From: Hydrogenobacter thermophilus TK-6
GTDB taxonomy: Bacteria; Aquificota; Aquificia; Aquificales; Aquificaceae
Assembly (NCBI RefSeq): GCF_000010785.1
Contig: NC_013799.1
Location: 558,001 to 622,000, forward strand
Reading direction: 5' to 3'
DNA: 64,000 nt
Shown here: piece after piece, positions 16,306 to 25,469 of the stretch
Position numbering within the stretch: position 1 is the stretch's first letter
How the letters are laid out: every line of letters begins with the position of its first letter
Translations under genes and position numbers: made by a program
Notes under the pieces: model-generated
What the model was told of the DNA's origin: nothing
The model's database searches: none
The model's input: only the letters and a program-made list of their open reading frames with translations

Positions 16306-17508
16306 CTATGCTACTGTGTAAATGCCTTCAAGAAAGCCCTTCCATATACTTGGCATTCTGTCAAGCTCCTCCTTGGCTATCTTCTTTACCTCCTCCTGCA
16401 AAGTATTTATGTTTCTTGATGTTCTTACTTTCACATCCAGTATCTGTGGCTCATTTATGGGCTTTCCAATCTGAGAGACTATGTAGCAATAAGCTTCCTC
16501 TATACCTTCCACCTCTTTGACCACTCTCTGGGTTATTATGCTGGCAACAGTGTTGTACATCTTCCCTATGTGGGAGATGGGATTCTTCCCAGCTGCTGCC
16601 TCAAGGCTCATAGGTCTGTAAGGTGTGATAAGACCATTTACTCTGTTGCCTCTGCCCACCTGTCCATCATCTCCCTGTTCGGCGGATGTGCCAGTAACTG
16701 TTATGTAAACAGAGCCATTCTCTTTGCTATCCGCTGTGTTTATATGCACTTGTACCTCTCTTCCCAGAAGCCCCTCTATGTAAGTTTTAACCTTTCTTGT
16801 TAGCTCCTCCTTTCTGGCAAAGTACTCATTTATATTTTTTATGTACTTGCTCACAAAAGCTAAAGCAACTGTTAATCTTATCTTATTTTCTATCCTCACT
16901 CCCATCACTTTTATGTCCTCACCCACCTCAGGGTGTTCCTTTTTGAGAGCTTCCGAGTTTAAAAACCTCTCAGCCTCGTAAACCGCCCTTTCAAGGTCGT
17001 CAAAGGGAGCAAACCCAACACCAAAGGAGGTGTCGTTTGCCAAGGGTACCTCCCCCCTCTTTTGAAACCTTTCAAAAAGTTCCACAAGGTCCTTTGAACC
17101 CGGTCTTATTTTGGTGTAAATTTTTACATGTTTATCCACATCCATGTTTTTTATGTTATTCCTCAGCCAGTTTTTGGCAGTTTCTCTTACCAGCTCTTCT
17201 ATGTCAAGCCTCTTGGTATTTTTCTCCAAGATGGCTCTTCCCACCAGGTATATCTCTATGGGCTGTATGACCTCACCACCCCCAAAGTACGCGTTAGAAA
17301 CACCTCCCACCAGCAGAGCCTTATCCACATTGTGATGCATAATAGCTCCAAACTCGCTAAGGTACCATCTGCAAAGCTCCCGGGAGAGATTTTCAGCCAG
17401 GTTATCGCATATGGTGTCAGGATGGCCTATCCCTTTCCTTTCCACTATCTCGGCAAACTGCTGGTAAACTGGTGCAAAGGTCATAGGAGTGACCACTATA
17501 TTTGCCAC
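16306..17508 (-). CDS. metK: S-adenosylmethionine synthetase, archaeal type
   Basis: Makes AdoMet from Met and ATP. The 400-residue sequence belongs to the archaeal MAT family (VERKGIGHPDTICDNLAE near residue 30, YFGGGEVIQPIEIYLVGRA, DTSFGVGFAP, GTSAEQGDDGQVGRGNRVNG, and SHIGKMYN), not to the canonical bacterial MetK. The start is GTG with an AGGAGG Shine-Dalgarno. The archaeal form in a bacterium suggests an old transfer. It lies between gcvT and moeA, so the operon begins with one-carbon metabolism. Confidence 0.94.
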   Translation of the reverse strand: MANIVVTPMTFAPVYQQFAEIVERKGIGHPDTICDNLAENLSRELCRWYLSEFGAIMHHNVDKALLVGGVSNAYFGGGEVIQPIEIYLVGRAILEKNTKRLDIEELVRETAKNWLRNNIKNMDVDKHVKIYTKIRPGSKDLVELFERFQKRGEVPLANDTSFGVGFAPFDDLERAVYEAERFLNSEALKKEHPEVGEDIKVMGVRIENKIRLTVALAFVSKYIKNINEYFARKEELTRKVKTYIEGLLGREVQVHINTADSKENGSVYITVTGTSAEQGDDGQVGRGNRVNGLITPYRPMSLEAAAGKNPISHIGKMYNTVASIITQRVVKEVEGIEEAYCYIVSQIGKPINEPQILDVKVRTSRNINTLQEEVKKIAKEELDRMPSIWKGFLEGIYTVA

Positions 17509-17548
17509 CTGAAAAACCTCCTAAAAAGTTTTAAGGAATGATTATAAT

Positions 17549-18568
17549 CTACCTGTGTACAAAAGGGTAGTTTCTCAAAAGGGCTTTGAGTCTTTTTCCC
17601 CTAACATCAAGCTCCACCTCAAGACCTTCCTTTCTGAAGGAAATGTCCACAAAGCAAAGAGCTATGCCTTTATCAAGGGTTGGCGAATAGGTCCCACTGC
17701 TAACTCTGCCTATCTCCATGTCCGATAGATAAATTCTGTAATCTTCTCTGGGAACTCCCCTCTGTAATAGCTCAAGACCAAAGAGTTTTCTGTGTATCTC
17801 TCTTTTTAGCATGGCGGATTTACCCAGAAAATCCTTATCCGTGCATACAAACCTATCAAGGTTTGCCTCAAAGGGTGTTATGTCTTCTGATATCTCGTGA
17901 CCGTATAGAGGCAAACCTGCCTCAATCCTGAGGACATCTCTCGCACCCAAGCCGCAGGGTTTTGCATATTTGATAAGCTCTTTAAAGATTCCCAACCCCT
18001 CTTTTATACTGGCATATATCTCAAAGCCATCCTCACCCGTATAGCCCGTCCTTGACACTATAATGCCGTCAAAAACCTTAAAGTTGTAGCGCTTTATTTC
18101 ACCCACAGGGAACAGAGCAGAAAGCACATCAACGCTCTTTTTCCCCTGAAGAGCCAGCTGAAGTGTGCTGCCAGATATGTCTTCCACATGGTGATACTTA
18201 GATAGCCAGTTTATTACCTTTTTCCTGTTGGCAGCGTTTATACACAGCATGAAGCTCTCTTGGTCAAGCATGTATAAGGTAATGTCATCAACAACCCCCC
18301 CTTGGTGATTGGTGATCATGCTGTACTGAACTTTTCCGGGACTTAGCTTTTTCACATGGTTGGTGGTAAGATAATCAAGAGTTTCCAAAGCTGAAGGTCC
18401 CTTCATAAGTATCCTTCCCATATGAGACACATCAAAGATTCCGCACTCATCTCTTACAGCTTTTACCTCTTCCTTTATAGAGGAGTAGTAAAGAGGCATC
18501 TGCCAGCCGGCAAACTCAAACATTTTAGCCTTTAGCTGCCGGTGAAGTTCATAAAGGGGTGATTTCAT
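17549..18568 (-). CDS. gcvT: Aminomethyltransferase (glycine cleavage T protein)
   Basis: Takes the aminomethyl group from lipoylated GcvH to tetrahydrofolate, releasing ammonia and 5,10-methylene-THF. The 339 residues include FAGWQMPLYY, the conserved DVSHMGRI, NHQGGVVDD, SRTGYTGEDGFEIY and LRIEAGLPLYGHEI, with the C-terminal barrel retained. Folate-linked partners in the window are metF and folD, but gcvH and gcvP are not here. It opens a minus-strand run that continues into metK. TACAAT lies 6 nt before the ATG, so the message is probably leaderless. Confidence 0.93.
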   Translation of the reverse strand: MKSPLYELHRQLKAKMFEFAGWQMPLYYSSIKEEVKAVRDECGIFDVSHMGRILMKGPSALETLDYLTTNHVKKLSPGKVQYSMITNHQGGVVDDITLYMLDQESFMLCINAANRKKVINWLSKYHHVEDISGSTLQLALQGKKSVDVLSALFPVGEIKRYNFKVFDGIIVSRTGYTGEDGFEIYASIKEGLGIFKELIKYAKPCGLGARDVLRIEAGLPLYGHEISEDITPFEANLDRFVCTDKDFLGKSAMLKREIHRKLFGLELLQRGVPREDYRIYLSDMEIGRVSSGTYSPTLDKGIALCFVDISFRKEGLEVELDVRGKRLKALLRNYPFVHR

Positions 18569-18574
18569 ACAAAC

Positions 18575-18580
18575 ATTGTA
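18575..18580 (-). promoter_or_regulatory. -10 box of gcvT, leaderless geometry
   Basis: TACAAT on the minus strand ends 6 nt before the gcvT ATG (18568). It shares two bases with the divergent lptF -10 box. Confidence 0.55.
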
Positions 18581-18584
18581 AAAT
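18579..18584 (+). promoter_or_regulatory. -10 box of lptF, leaderless geometry
   Basis: TAAAAT, preceded by TTG, ends 8 nt before the lptF ATG (18593). The two start codons are 24 bp apart, so both promoters are packed into one short spacer. Confidence 0.5.
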
Positions 18585-18592
18585 GTTTTCCT

Positions 18593-19651
18593 ATGCTTGG
18601 CAAATACGTTCTCTTTTTTTATATAAAACTCTTCATCGTGGTAAACGCCATCCTTTTAGGGATAGTTTCTTCTTATGCTCTTGCAGAGCTGCTCTTTCTC
18701 TTCAAAGAGAAAAGTGCTAACATAGCTATATCTTACCTTTTAAACTTGTTGCCCATATCCTTTTTTTACCTTTTGCCCTTCAGCGCTGTGATTACCATGA
18801 TGATCCTGCTAAAACATATATTTTCAAAGAAGTTAGACCTAATAGTTCAGAGCTTTGGTGTATCTCCTTTGAAATTTCTTTTAAACATTATACTCTTTTT
18901 AGTTTTTGTTAGTTTTTTTAATCTTATTATGAGTTTTGATGTGTATCCAGAGAGCAACAAAAATTTGTACAGTATAGAGAAGGAGTTTAAGAAAAGACAG
19001 GAGGTTGAGGACCTAATTGTAAGAAACGCATGGTTCTTCAAAGAAGAAAGTGGTGAAAGGATTTACATAAACTTCCAATTTGTGGACATAAAGGATGGCA
19101 ATATTGCCGGAGTATTTCTGGTAAAGTCCAGCAAAAGCAACATATTGGAAGTGATCCAGTCTGATAGAGGTTCATGGAAAGGTGATATTATCCTTTTACC
19201 TATTGCAAAAGTCTGGAACATCAAGGAAGGAAATTTTGTAGCTAAAGGCATCAGCATAAAACTCTTTGAAATAAAAAACGCACAACCTATAGGAGAAAAG
19301 GTGGAACACATTTCTCTCCATCAGCTTCTCCTCCTTTACTCTCTCGGTAAGAGAGTGGGCCTAAACTACCATCTGTATCTATCAGAAATAATAAGGAGGT
19401 TTTTGTCTTCTCTATCACCTATAGCGATAGGCATTACCGTCATGTCTTATGCCATCAAAAGAAGGAGCATCTTAGCAGGGTTTTTAAGTTTTGTACCTGC
19501 CTTCTTTTTCTACTGGTTTAGCTTTGTCTTAACAAGATTTTTTTCCGAAAGTGTCTCTTTTAACCCCTTATATGGGCTTTTTGCCTATATCCCTCTTGTA
19601 ATCCTATCCCTAAAAGGACTTTACTATCTGGGAAAAGGCTTCAGGGTCTAA
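18593..19651 (+). CDS. LptF/LptG family permease (YjgP/YjgQ)
   Basis: 352-residue inner-membrane protein of the lipopolysaccharide export transporter. Two hydrophobic blocks (roughly residues 8-115 and 265-345) flank a periplasmic beta-rich domain (about 130-230), the LptF/G layout. In the family two such subunits pair with the LptB ATPase to extract LPS and hand it to LptC/LptA. Only one copy is visible here, and whether it is F or G is not decidable. The 3' end overlaps tpiA by 42 bp on the opposite strand. Confidence 0.82.
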   Translation: MLGKYVLFFYIKLFIVVNAILLGIVSSYALAELLFLFKEKSANIAISYLLNLLPISFFYLLPFSAVITMMILLKHIFSKKLDLIVQSFGVSPLKFLLNIILFLVFVSFFNLIMSFDVYPESNKNLYSIEKEFKKRQEVEDLIVRNAWFFKEESGERIYINFQFVDIKDGNIAGVFLVKSSKSNILEVIQSDRGSWKGDIILLPIAKVWNIKEGNFVAKGISIKLFEIKNAQPIGEKVEHISLHQLLLLYSLGKRVGLNYHLYLSEIIRRFLSSLSPIAIGITVMSYAIKRRSILAGFLSFVPAFFFYWFSFVLTRFFSESVSFNPLYGLFAYIPLVILSLKGLYYLGKGFRV

Positions 19652-20350
19652 GCTGGCACCACCTACCAAAAGCCCGTCTATGTCCGGCATCTTCATGAAC
19701 TCACTGGCATTATGGATGTTTACGCTTCCACCGTAAAGAATGCGTGTAGTACCTTTATAATTTTTGTTTAAGCTTTCAAGTAGTTCTTTTATAAATCTGT
19801 GAACCTTCTGTGCATCCTCGGGTGTGGCGGGATTCCCACTCCCTATTGCCCAAACAGGCTCGTAGGCTATGTCTATCATATCCGTATAGTCTTCCAGAGA
19901 AGACAGCGCAAGTTTAACCTGCGTCTCAATTACCTTAAAGGTGAGCCCTGCCTCCCTCTCGTCCTGCCTTTCCCCAACGCAAAGTATGGGTCTTATACCA
20001 CTGCCAAGACAAGCTATTAACTTTTTGTTGATTATTTCATCACTTTCACCAAAAAGCCACCTTCTCTCTGAATGACCCACTATTACATAAGACACCCCCA
20101 AGTCCTTGAGCATACTGACCGATATCTCTCCTGTAAAGGCTCCCTTCGGTTCATAATGCACATTTTGAGCGCCAAACTTTACATGTTTATCTTTAAGCAT
20201 TTCAGAAGCAATACACAGAGAAGTGTATGGCACGCACAGAAGTATCTCCCTGTCTTTTACATCTTCAACAAGTGGTAAAAAGTTATACAGATACTCTTTG
20301 GTCTGAGAAGGGGTCATATTCATTTTCCAGTTGGCAGAGATGAGCTTCAT
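19610..20350 (-). CDS. tpiA: Triosephosphate isomerase
   Basis: Interconverts dihydroxyacetone phosphate and glyceraldehyde-3-phosphate. The 246-residue TIM barrel has ANWKMN (Asn and catalytic Lys) at the N-terminus, the catalytic His in VGHSERR, the catalytic Glu in AYEPVWAIGSG, and the phosphate-binding YGGSV and LLVGGASL segments. Length is normal. It converges on lptF with a 42-bp coding overlap. Confidence 0.96.
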   Translation of the reverse strand: MKLISANWKMNMTPSQTKEYLYNFLPLVEDVKDREILLCVPYTSLCIASEMLKDKHVKFGAQNVHYEPKGAFTGEISVSMLKDLGVSYVIVGHSERRWLFGESDEIINKKLIACLGSGIRPILCVGERQDEREAGLTFKVIETQVKLALSSLEDYTDMIDIAYEPVWAIGSGNPATPEDAQKVHRFIKELLESLNKNYKGTTRILYGGSVNIHNASEFMKMPDIDGLLVGGASLDPEAFSQIVKSF

Positions 20351-20399
20351 CTTCGTATAGTTTAAACCAAATGAAGATGGTCTGTCAAATCAATTTTGC

Positions 20400-20428
20400 T
20401 TGACAAAGGTTTTTTTCTGTGGTATTAT
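20400..20428 (+). promoter_or_regulatory. Strong sigma-70 type promoter of the porin gene
   Basis: TTGACA at 20400-20405 and TATTAT at 20423-20428 are separated by exactly 17 bp. About 28 nt of leader with an AAAGGAGGGT Shine-Dalgarno lead to the ATG at 20463. This is one of the few full consensus promoters seen in the window. Confidence 0.85.
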
Positions 20429-20462
20429 TTAGACATTAAATCCTTCAAAGGAGGGTAAGAAC

Positions 20463-21635
20463 ATGAGGAAGAGCCTTTTGGCAATGGCAGCCCTGATGGG
20501 AGCAACAGTCTTGCCTTCTCAGGCAGCGGTTATCAGAGTGGACGAAGACACCTTTGCCAACATGGGTCTAAAGCTCCAGATCTGGGCACAGCACTTAGGT
20601 AAGACCACACCGGGTGGTAAGGACTACAACGACTTTTCCATCAACGGTGCCAGGGTTTACTTCAGCGGTCAGGTGAACAAGTTCGTCCAGTTTGGTGCCA
20701 ATCTGGATTTTGCGCTTTATCAAGGAAGTAGTGGCAGAACTAACCATGGGGGAACCAGAGAATCAAGAGCTAACGACGCCTTTATAAACCTCAAGCCTAT
20801 GGAAGAGTTTCAGATAATGGCAGGTGTCTACAGGCTCCCATTTAGCAGAGCATCACTAACAGACAGCTACACATACCTTATTCCTACTGGATACGGCTAT
20901 AGCACCAGGGGTAATCTATTTGCACCCTTTACCATAGGGTCCAATGTAGCTAACGCATACAGGGATACGGGTCTTACCGTATGGGGCAACATAGCGGACG
21001 GTATGCTCAAGTATCAAATTGGTATCTTTGACGGAAGATGGGATCATGTCCATCCTCTTGGTGTAAAGGACAACCTCGCTTTTGCAGGGAGAATCCAGTT
21101 TACTCCCACCATGCTGGGCTTTAAGGGAGAGAAGGGCTTTACTCTTGCGGATACTTACCTTGGAAAGCAGAATGTCCTCTCCATAGGTCTTGGCTACAAC
21201 ACCCAGAAGTGGGACAACGGTGCTGGAGATTCAGCTACAGGCAAAGCCTGGACCGTTGACGCCATGTGGGAGCAAAAGTTTGGTGATATAGTACCCAACC
21301 TTCAGCTTGGCTACCAAGACAGGAAGGATATGCCCGCTGGTACTACCTCACCTATTGCCAAATCAAAAGACAGAGCCTACTATGTCCAAGGTCAGCTCCT
21401 CTACGACCAGGTGGTGGGTCTTGGAAAGCCTGCCCTTGCCATAAGGTACGAAAAGCTTGACGACAGAACTGCTGCTAACAAGGACACCAACAGAACTGGA
21501 GTTTTCCTCAACTACTACATAAAGGGTCAAGATGCCAAGATCCAGCTGGGTGCTGATGTGGTATCTCTTAAGAACAAATCTCCCAATGAAAAGAACTACA
21601 CTGACTGGACGCTGGCTCTTCAAACCCAGTTCTAA
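20463..21635 (+). CDS. Outer-membrane porin (phosphate-selective OprO/OprP-like)
   Basis: 390-residue exported beta-barrel. A signal peptide (residues 1-21, cleaved after SQA) is followed by alternating aromatic and polar strands such as NGARVYFSGQV, FVQFGANLDFAL and AFINLKP..FQIMAGVYRLPFSR, and the chain ends in Phe (ALQTQF), the BamA recognition signal. The strand pattern and the residues around GVYRLPFSR resemble the OprO/OprP and related Campylobacterota/Aquificota porins. It is monocistronic, with a consensus promoter, strong Shine-Dalgarno and strong terminator, so expression is probably very high. Substrate is unknown. Confidence 0.83.
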   Translation: MRKSLLAMAALMGATVLPSQAAVIRVDEDTFANMGLKLQIWAQHLGKTTPGGKDYNDFSINGARVYFSGQVNKFVQFGANLDFALYQGSSGRTNHGGTRESRANDAFINLKPMEEFQIMAGVYRLPFSRASLTDSYTYLIPTGYGYSTRGNLFAPFTIGSNVANAYRDTGLTVWGNIADGMLKYQIGIFDGRWDHVHPLGVKDNLAFAGRIQFTPTMLGFKGEKGFTLADTYLGKQNVLSIGLGYNTQKWDNGAGDSATGKAWTVDAMWEQKFGDIVPNLQLGYQDRKDMPAGTTSPIAKSKDRAYYVQGQLLYDQVVGLGKPALAIRYEKLDDRTAANKDTNRTGVFLNYYIKGQDAKIQLGADVVSLKNKSPNEKNYTDWTLALQTQF

Positions 21636-21653
21636 GCTCTCTTAAAACACCCC

Positions 21654-21678
21654 AGCCCCGCTCTCTGCGGGGCTTTTT
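21654..21678 (+). terminator. Intrinsic terminator of the porin gene
   Basis: AGCCCCGC at 21654-21661 pairs with GCGGGGCT at 21667-21674 around a 5-nt loop, followed by TTTT. It could also act on the convergent ubiA transcript, whose stop is just downstream. Confidence 0.9.
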
Positions 21679-21682
21679 ACTT

Positions 21683-22543
21683 TTAAAAGATGATGTCTAA
21701 AAGCACCACCAATAAAAATACAAGGCTTATATATCCATTTACAGTAAAGAAAGCTTTGTTTACCTTGGAAAGGTCGTAAGGTTTTACAAGACTATGCTCG
21801 TAAAAGAGAAAGCCAGATAGCAAGATAAGTCCTATGAAGTAAATAAAGCTGAGCTTTGGAGAGGCGAATCCTAAGGCTAAAAGACAGAGCAGTGTAGCCA
21901 TATGGAAGAGCCTTGCCATCAGTATGGCGTTTTTTATACCCAGCTTGACCGCCAAAGAGCCTATTCCATGCCTTTTGTCAAACTCGTAATCTTGGAGGGA
22001 GTAGAGCACGTCAAAACCTGCCACCCAGAAAGCCATGGCCATGCCAAGAAGGATGGAAAGGAAAGACACCCTCTCGTTGAGGGCTATGTCCACACCCAGA
22101 GGAATGAGAAAGTAGACAGCTCCCAGCACCAAGTGGGGAAAGTTTGTGAACCTCTTTGAGTAAGGATAAAGCCAGAGGAGAAAAAGCACTACAGGAGAAA
22201 GCAAGAAGGTGTAAAGGTTTATAAAGGCTGTGGAGACCAAAAAGATCATGCTTGAGACAAGTATTATGGCAAGCATATCGTGTTTTTTTACTTTACCTGA
22301 GGCGTGCACCCAGTTTTTTGTTCTTGGATTCTTTTGGTCTATGGGCAGGTCTATAAGTCTATTCAGAGCCATGCCTGCAGTCCTTGCGCTTACTAACGCC
22401 ACAACTACCCAGAAGACTTTTTGAGGGCTGGGTAGAGACTTATAAAGTATGAGAAGAGAAGCTAAGGCAAAAGGAAGGGCAAATATGGTATGCTCAAACT
22501 TTACAAGCTGTGCGTAGCTCTTTAGCTTGTCCTTTATCGTCAT
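21683..22543 (-). CDS. UbiA-family polyprenyltransferase (quinone biosynthesis)
   Basis: 286-residue membrane prenyltransferase with eight or nine hydrophobic segments. The two Asp-rich Mg-prenyl-diphosphate motifs are present: NRLIDLPID followed by NPRT, and DYEFDKRHG. It attaches a polyprenyl chain to an aromatic quinone precursor. In menaquinone-type organisms using the futalosine route the equivalent is MqnP; in ubiquinone producers it is UbiA. The first is more likely here given the suspected Aquificota host, but that is inference. TAAAAT lies 6 nt before the ATG. Confidence 0.86.
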   Translation of the reverse strand: MTIKDKLKSYAQLVKFEHTIFALPFALASLLILYKSLPSPQKVFWVVVALVSARTAGMALNRLIDLPIDQKNPRTKNWVHASGKVKKHDMLAIILVSSMIFLVSTAFINLYTFLLSPVVLFLLWLYPYSKRFTNFPHLVLGAVYFLIPLGVDIALNERVSFLSILLGMAMAFWVAGFDVLYSLQDYEFDKRHGIGSLAVKLGIKNAILMARLFHMATLLCLLALGFASPKLSFIYFIGLILLSGFLFYEHSLVKPYDLSKVNKAFFTVNGYISLVFLLVVLLDIIF

Positions 22544-22549
22544 GGAAAT

Positions 22550-22555
22550 ATTTTA
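22550..22555 (-). promoter_or_regulatory. -10 box of ubiA-like gene, leaderless geometry
   Basis: Minus-strand TAAAAT followed by 6 nt and the ATG at 22543. A plus-strand TATACT at 22554-22559 may serve the divergent dnaB gene. Confidence 0.5.
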
Positions 22556-22571
22556 TACTTTTCCACAAGGT

Positions 22572-23972
22572 ATGACATACTTAGACATAGAACCTCCTCA
22601 TGACGAATTGGCGGAAAGAGCGGTGCTGGGTGCCATGATCCTTGACCCCGAGACTATCCCTCAGGTGCTTGAGTATCTCAGAGAAGAGGACTTTTACTTG
22701 GAGCATCACAGGCTCCTTTTCTCTCTCTTATACAAACTCTGGGAGGACAAAGGTAAAGATTGGGACGATATAGTGCTTAGAGAATACATAAAAAGGTATG
22801 GACTGAGCGATAAGATAGATATGGCATTTGTGTATGCTCTTGTGGAAGAGGCAGCAAAAGGTGCTCTTCTTGAAGAGGCTATAAACCTGGTTAAAGAGAA
22901 GTCTGGTCTTAGAAACCTCTTGGACCTGTCTTTGAATGCTCTGAAAGGTATAAAGGAGGAGCCGGATTTTAACCGGCTCCTTGAGTTTATGCTCCACAAG
23001 GTGCTGGAAATTTCTGAAAAGCAAACCATAACCCATTACTATCACATAAAGGAAGTGGCAAGCAAGGTAATAGAAATAATAGAAAAGCATAGAAAGGCAG
23101 AGCGACTTATCACCGGCAGAGCGACTGGCTTTTTGGACCTTGATGTTCTTACCACCGGCTTTCACCCTTCTGACCTGATTATCGTTGCAGCAAGACCAGG
23201 TATGGGAAAGTCCAGCTTTATGCTATCTATGGCTGTAAATATGGCTATGGAAGAAAAGGTGCCTGTGGTTATATACTCCCTTGAGATGAGCAAAGAGCAG
23301 CTTACTATGAGGGCGCTTTCCATGCTTTCGGGTGTACCGCTTCAGAACCTCAGAAGAGGCTTTATAAAGGAGGAGGAAAGGAACAGGCTTATAAGCTCTG
23401 CTCTTGAACTTTCTAGCTACAACATATACATAGATGATACTCCCACCCTCTCCACCACAGACCTGAGGATAAAGACCAGAAAGCTCAAAAAGGAGAGAGG
23501 TGTGGAGGTGGTTTTTATAGATTACCTTCAGCTTCTTAGGTCTCCCAGAAGGCTCTCTTCAAGACAGGAGGAGGTGGCAGAGATTTCAAGGAACCTCAAA
23601 GCCTTGGCAAAAGAGCTTGAGTTGCCAGTAGTAGCATTGGCACAGCTCTCGCGTCAGGTGGAGCACAGGTCAGACAAAAGACCCCAGCTGGCAGACCTCA
23701 GGGAAAGCGGACAGATAGAGCAGGATGCGGACCTGATTATTTTTATCCACAGACCCGAGTATTACAAGAAGAACCCACCTCCCGAGGAGCAAGGTATTGC
23801 AGAGATCATAGTAGCAAAGCAAAGACAGGGACCCACGGGCATTGTCAAAGTAGCCTTTATAAAAGAAACTGCAAGTTTTAAACCTCTTGAATATAAGGAG
23901 GCGCAGAAAGTGGAGGAGTACGAGCCTGACCTGGAGGAGTTTTCGGAGGAGGATTATGACCTGGACTTTTGA
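22572..23972 (+). CDS. dnaB: Replicative DNA helicase
   Basis: Hexameric ring helicase of the replisome. I start it at the ATG at 22572 (466 residues, beginning MTYLDIEPPHDELAERAVLG), which matches family N-termini and follows an AAGG element; the open frame extends 15 codons upstream into the ubiA gene. The N-terminal helical domain (~1-150) carries the DnaG/DnaC interaction surface. The RecA-like domain has Walker A ARPGMGKSS, Walker B VVFIDYLQLL, and AQLSRQVEHR and LRESGQIEQDAD motifs. The C-terminus is acidic. Confidence 0.95.
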   Translation: MTYLDIEPPHDELAERAVLGAMILDPETIPQVLEYLREEDFYLEHHRLLFSLLYKLWEDKGKDWDDIVLREYIKRYGLSDKIDMAFVYALVEEAAKGALLEEAINLVKEKSGLRNLLDLSLNALKGIKEEPDFNRLLEFMLHKVLEISEKQTITHYYHIKEVASKVIEIIEKHRKAERLITGRATGFLDLDVLTTGFHPSDLIIVAARPGMGKSSFMLSMAVNMAMEEKVPVVIYSLEMSKEQLTMRALSMLSGVPLQNLRRGFIKEEERNRLISSALELSSYNIYIDDTPTLSTTDLRIKTRKLKKERGVEVVFIDYLQLLRSPRRLSSRQEEVAEISRNLKALAKELELPVVALAQLSRQVEHRSDKRPQLADLRESGQIEQDADLIIFIHRPEYYKKNPPPEEQGIAEIIVAKQRQGPTGIVKVAFIKETASFKPLEYKEAQKVEEYEPDLEEFSEEDYDLDF

Positions 23973-24056
23973 TAAATGGCGCTTATAAACCCTTAAAAAG
24001 TTCTAATAGCTCCTTACCCATTTGCAACATATATTAAAAACAAAGGAGGTGGGAAC

Positions 24057-25469
24057 ATGTTGGAGCTTATACTCACAAAAGAAAAACTCACGCAAAGGGA
24101 AAAACTTGTATTTTTCAGGAGCATGTTAAAAGCCGAGATGGATGTGCTTAACGAGTACTGTGTGAATGGCGGTATTCCCAAGAGGTATAAAATAGAGCTG
24201 TGCCACCTTCATAACATAAAGAAAGTTAACATAGCAAGACTTTTGAGCATCATAGAGTTTTACGACCCCGAATTTATAAAGGTGCTTGCCCTCACAGACC
24301 CAAGGGTGAGGACCTTTATAGGCTACTACCTTGACTTTTTAAAGACAAATCCGTATGGTTATGAAGCGCTGGAGCCTCAGAACCTCTTTGGAAATTGGGA
24401 CTTTATAAAGTATAAACTCAAGATCCTCTTTCCAGAGCTTACCTTAGATGAGATAGATAGGTTCAAGTTCAAAAGGAAGGAGTTTATAAGGTACCTAAGG
24501 GAAAAACTCGGTGAAGCTGAAGAGCTAATAGAATCAAAGCTCAACAAGGCTACTTGGTATGAATCTGTTCCGTACCTAGAGCTGGAGGAGGAGATGTCAA
24601 AAGAGTGGCATCCGGAACCTATAATGACGGAGGAGGACTGGGCTTTTATAAGGAGGCACATAAAAGGCAGAAAGAACATATTCATAAGGGAAGGGCAGGG
24701 AGAGAGGTTCGTATATGTGGATGTGGATATTCCTGATGAAGAGCTGGACAAGTACAAAAAAGACAGGGAAGGGCTAAAGAAACTGCTTATGCAAAAATAC
24801 AACATAGATGAGAGCGGTGCGGAACAGATACTCAGAAAGGCAGGATGGGAATCGGATACATACCACATAATACCTCCCATACACACTGATGTGGTGCTAA
24901 ATTACGGAGAGCTTGAAGAGGCTGTAAAGAAGGAGCTTGAAGAGGAAGACAGAGGAATGAGCTACTATGACCTTGCCAACTTTATAAGGTATCTGGGCGG
25001 TTTGGAGCTTGAGCAGCTCAACTACTACGAGCTTATCTACGATAAGGTAGAAGAGGAGGTGCAGGACATTATAGACACCATAATAAGGACCCAGAGAAGG
25101 ATTCTTGGTAAGATGTTTGGTATCTTCTATACGGTGGATCCCCTCATGGCGGAAGCTATTATCACCATAAATCCTGCCAGAATGGACTTTCTCAAAGGGC
25201 TTGCGGTAAAGGAAACAGTCAGGGGTAAAGAGTTTCACCTGTACAGCAACCCTACCGCATGGAGGATAGTAAAGGAAAGAATAGTTTCAAGGTTTCCGGA
25301 GGTAAGCCAGGAAGACATTGAAAAATTCAAAGGAAGGAGGGATGAGTTCGTAAAGTATCTGGCTGAGAAGACTCATAAATCTCAGCAGACAATAGAGAAC
25401 GCTCTTGAGGAATGCGGATGGACCAAAAGCGAGGAGATACCTGCCTTCTTACGGCAGATAGGACCTTAA
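24057..25469 (+). CDS. Unrecognised protein with CsbD-like helical repeats
   Basis: 470-residue soluble, charged, mostly helical protein without signal peptide or membrane segment; I do not recognise the whole. It contains at least two similar ~50-residue units, at 114-168 and 401-456, with the shared pattern W..(I/V)K.(K/R)(I/L)...FPE(L/V)...(D/E)I(D/E).FK.(R/K)R.EF(I/V).YL.EK, and a partial third at ~228-265 ending in GW. The pattern resembles CsbD-like stress-protein modules. Residues 290-400 form a different helical block. It has an AAAGGAGGTGG Shine-Dalgarno, so it is probably well expressed. The 3' end overlaps metF by 21 bp on the opposite strand. Confidence 0.6.
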   Translation: MLELILTKEKLTQREKLVFFRSMLKAEMDVLNEYCVNGGIPKRYKIELCHLHNIKKVNIARLLSIIEFYDPEFIKVLALTDPRVRTFIGYYLDFLKTNPYGYEALEPQNLFGNWDFIKYKLKILFPELTLDEIDRFKFKRKEFIRYLREKLGEAEELIESKLNKATWYESVPYLELEEEMSKEWHPEPIMTEEDWAFIRRHIKGRKNIFIREGQGERFVYVDVDIPDEELDKYKKDREGLKKLLMQKYNIDESGAEQILRKAGWESDTYHIIPPIHTDVVLNYGELEEAVKKELEEEDRGMSYYDLANFIRYLGGLELEQLNYYELIYDKVEEEVQDIIDTIIRTQRRILGKMFGIFYTVDPLMAEAIITINPARMDFLKGLAVKETVRGKEFHLYSNPTAWRIVKERIVSRFPEVSQEDIEKFKGRRDEFVKYLAEKTHKSQQTIENALEECGWTKSEEIPAFLRQIGP

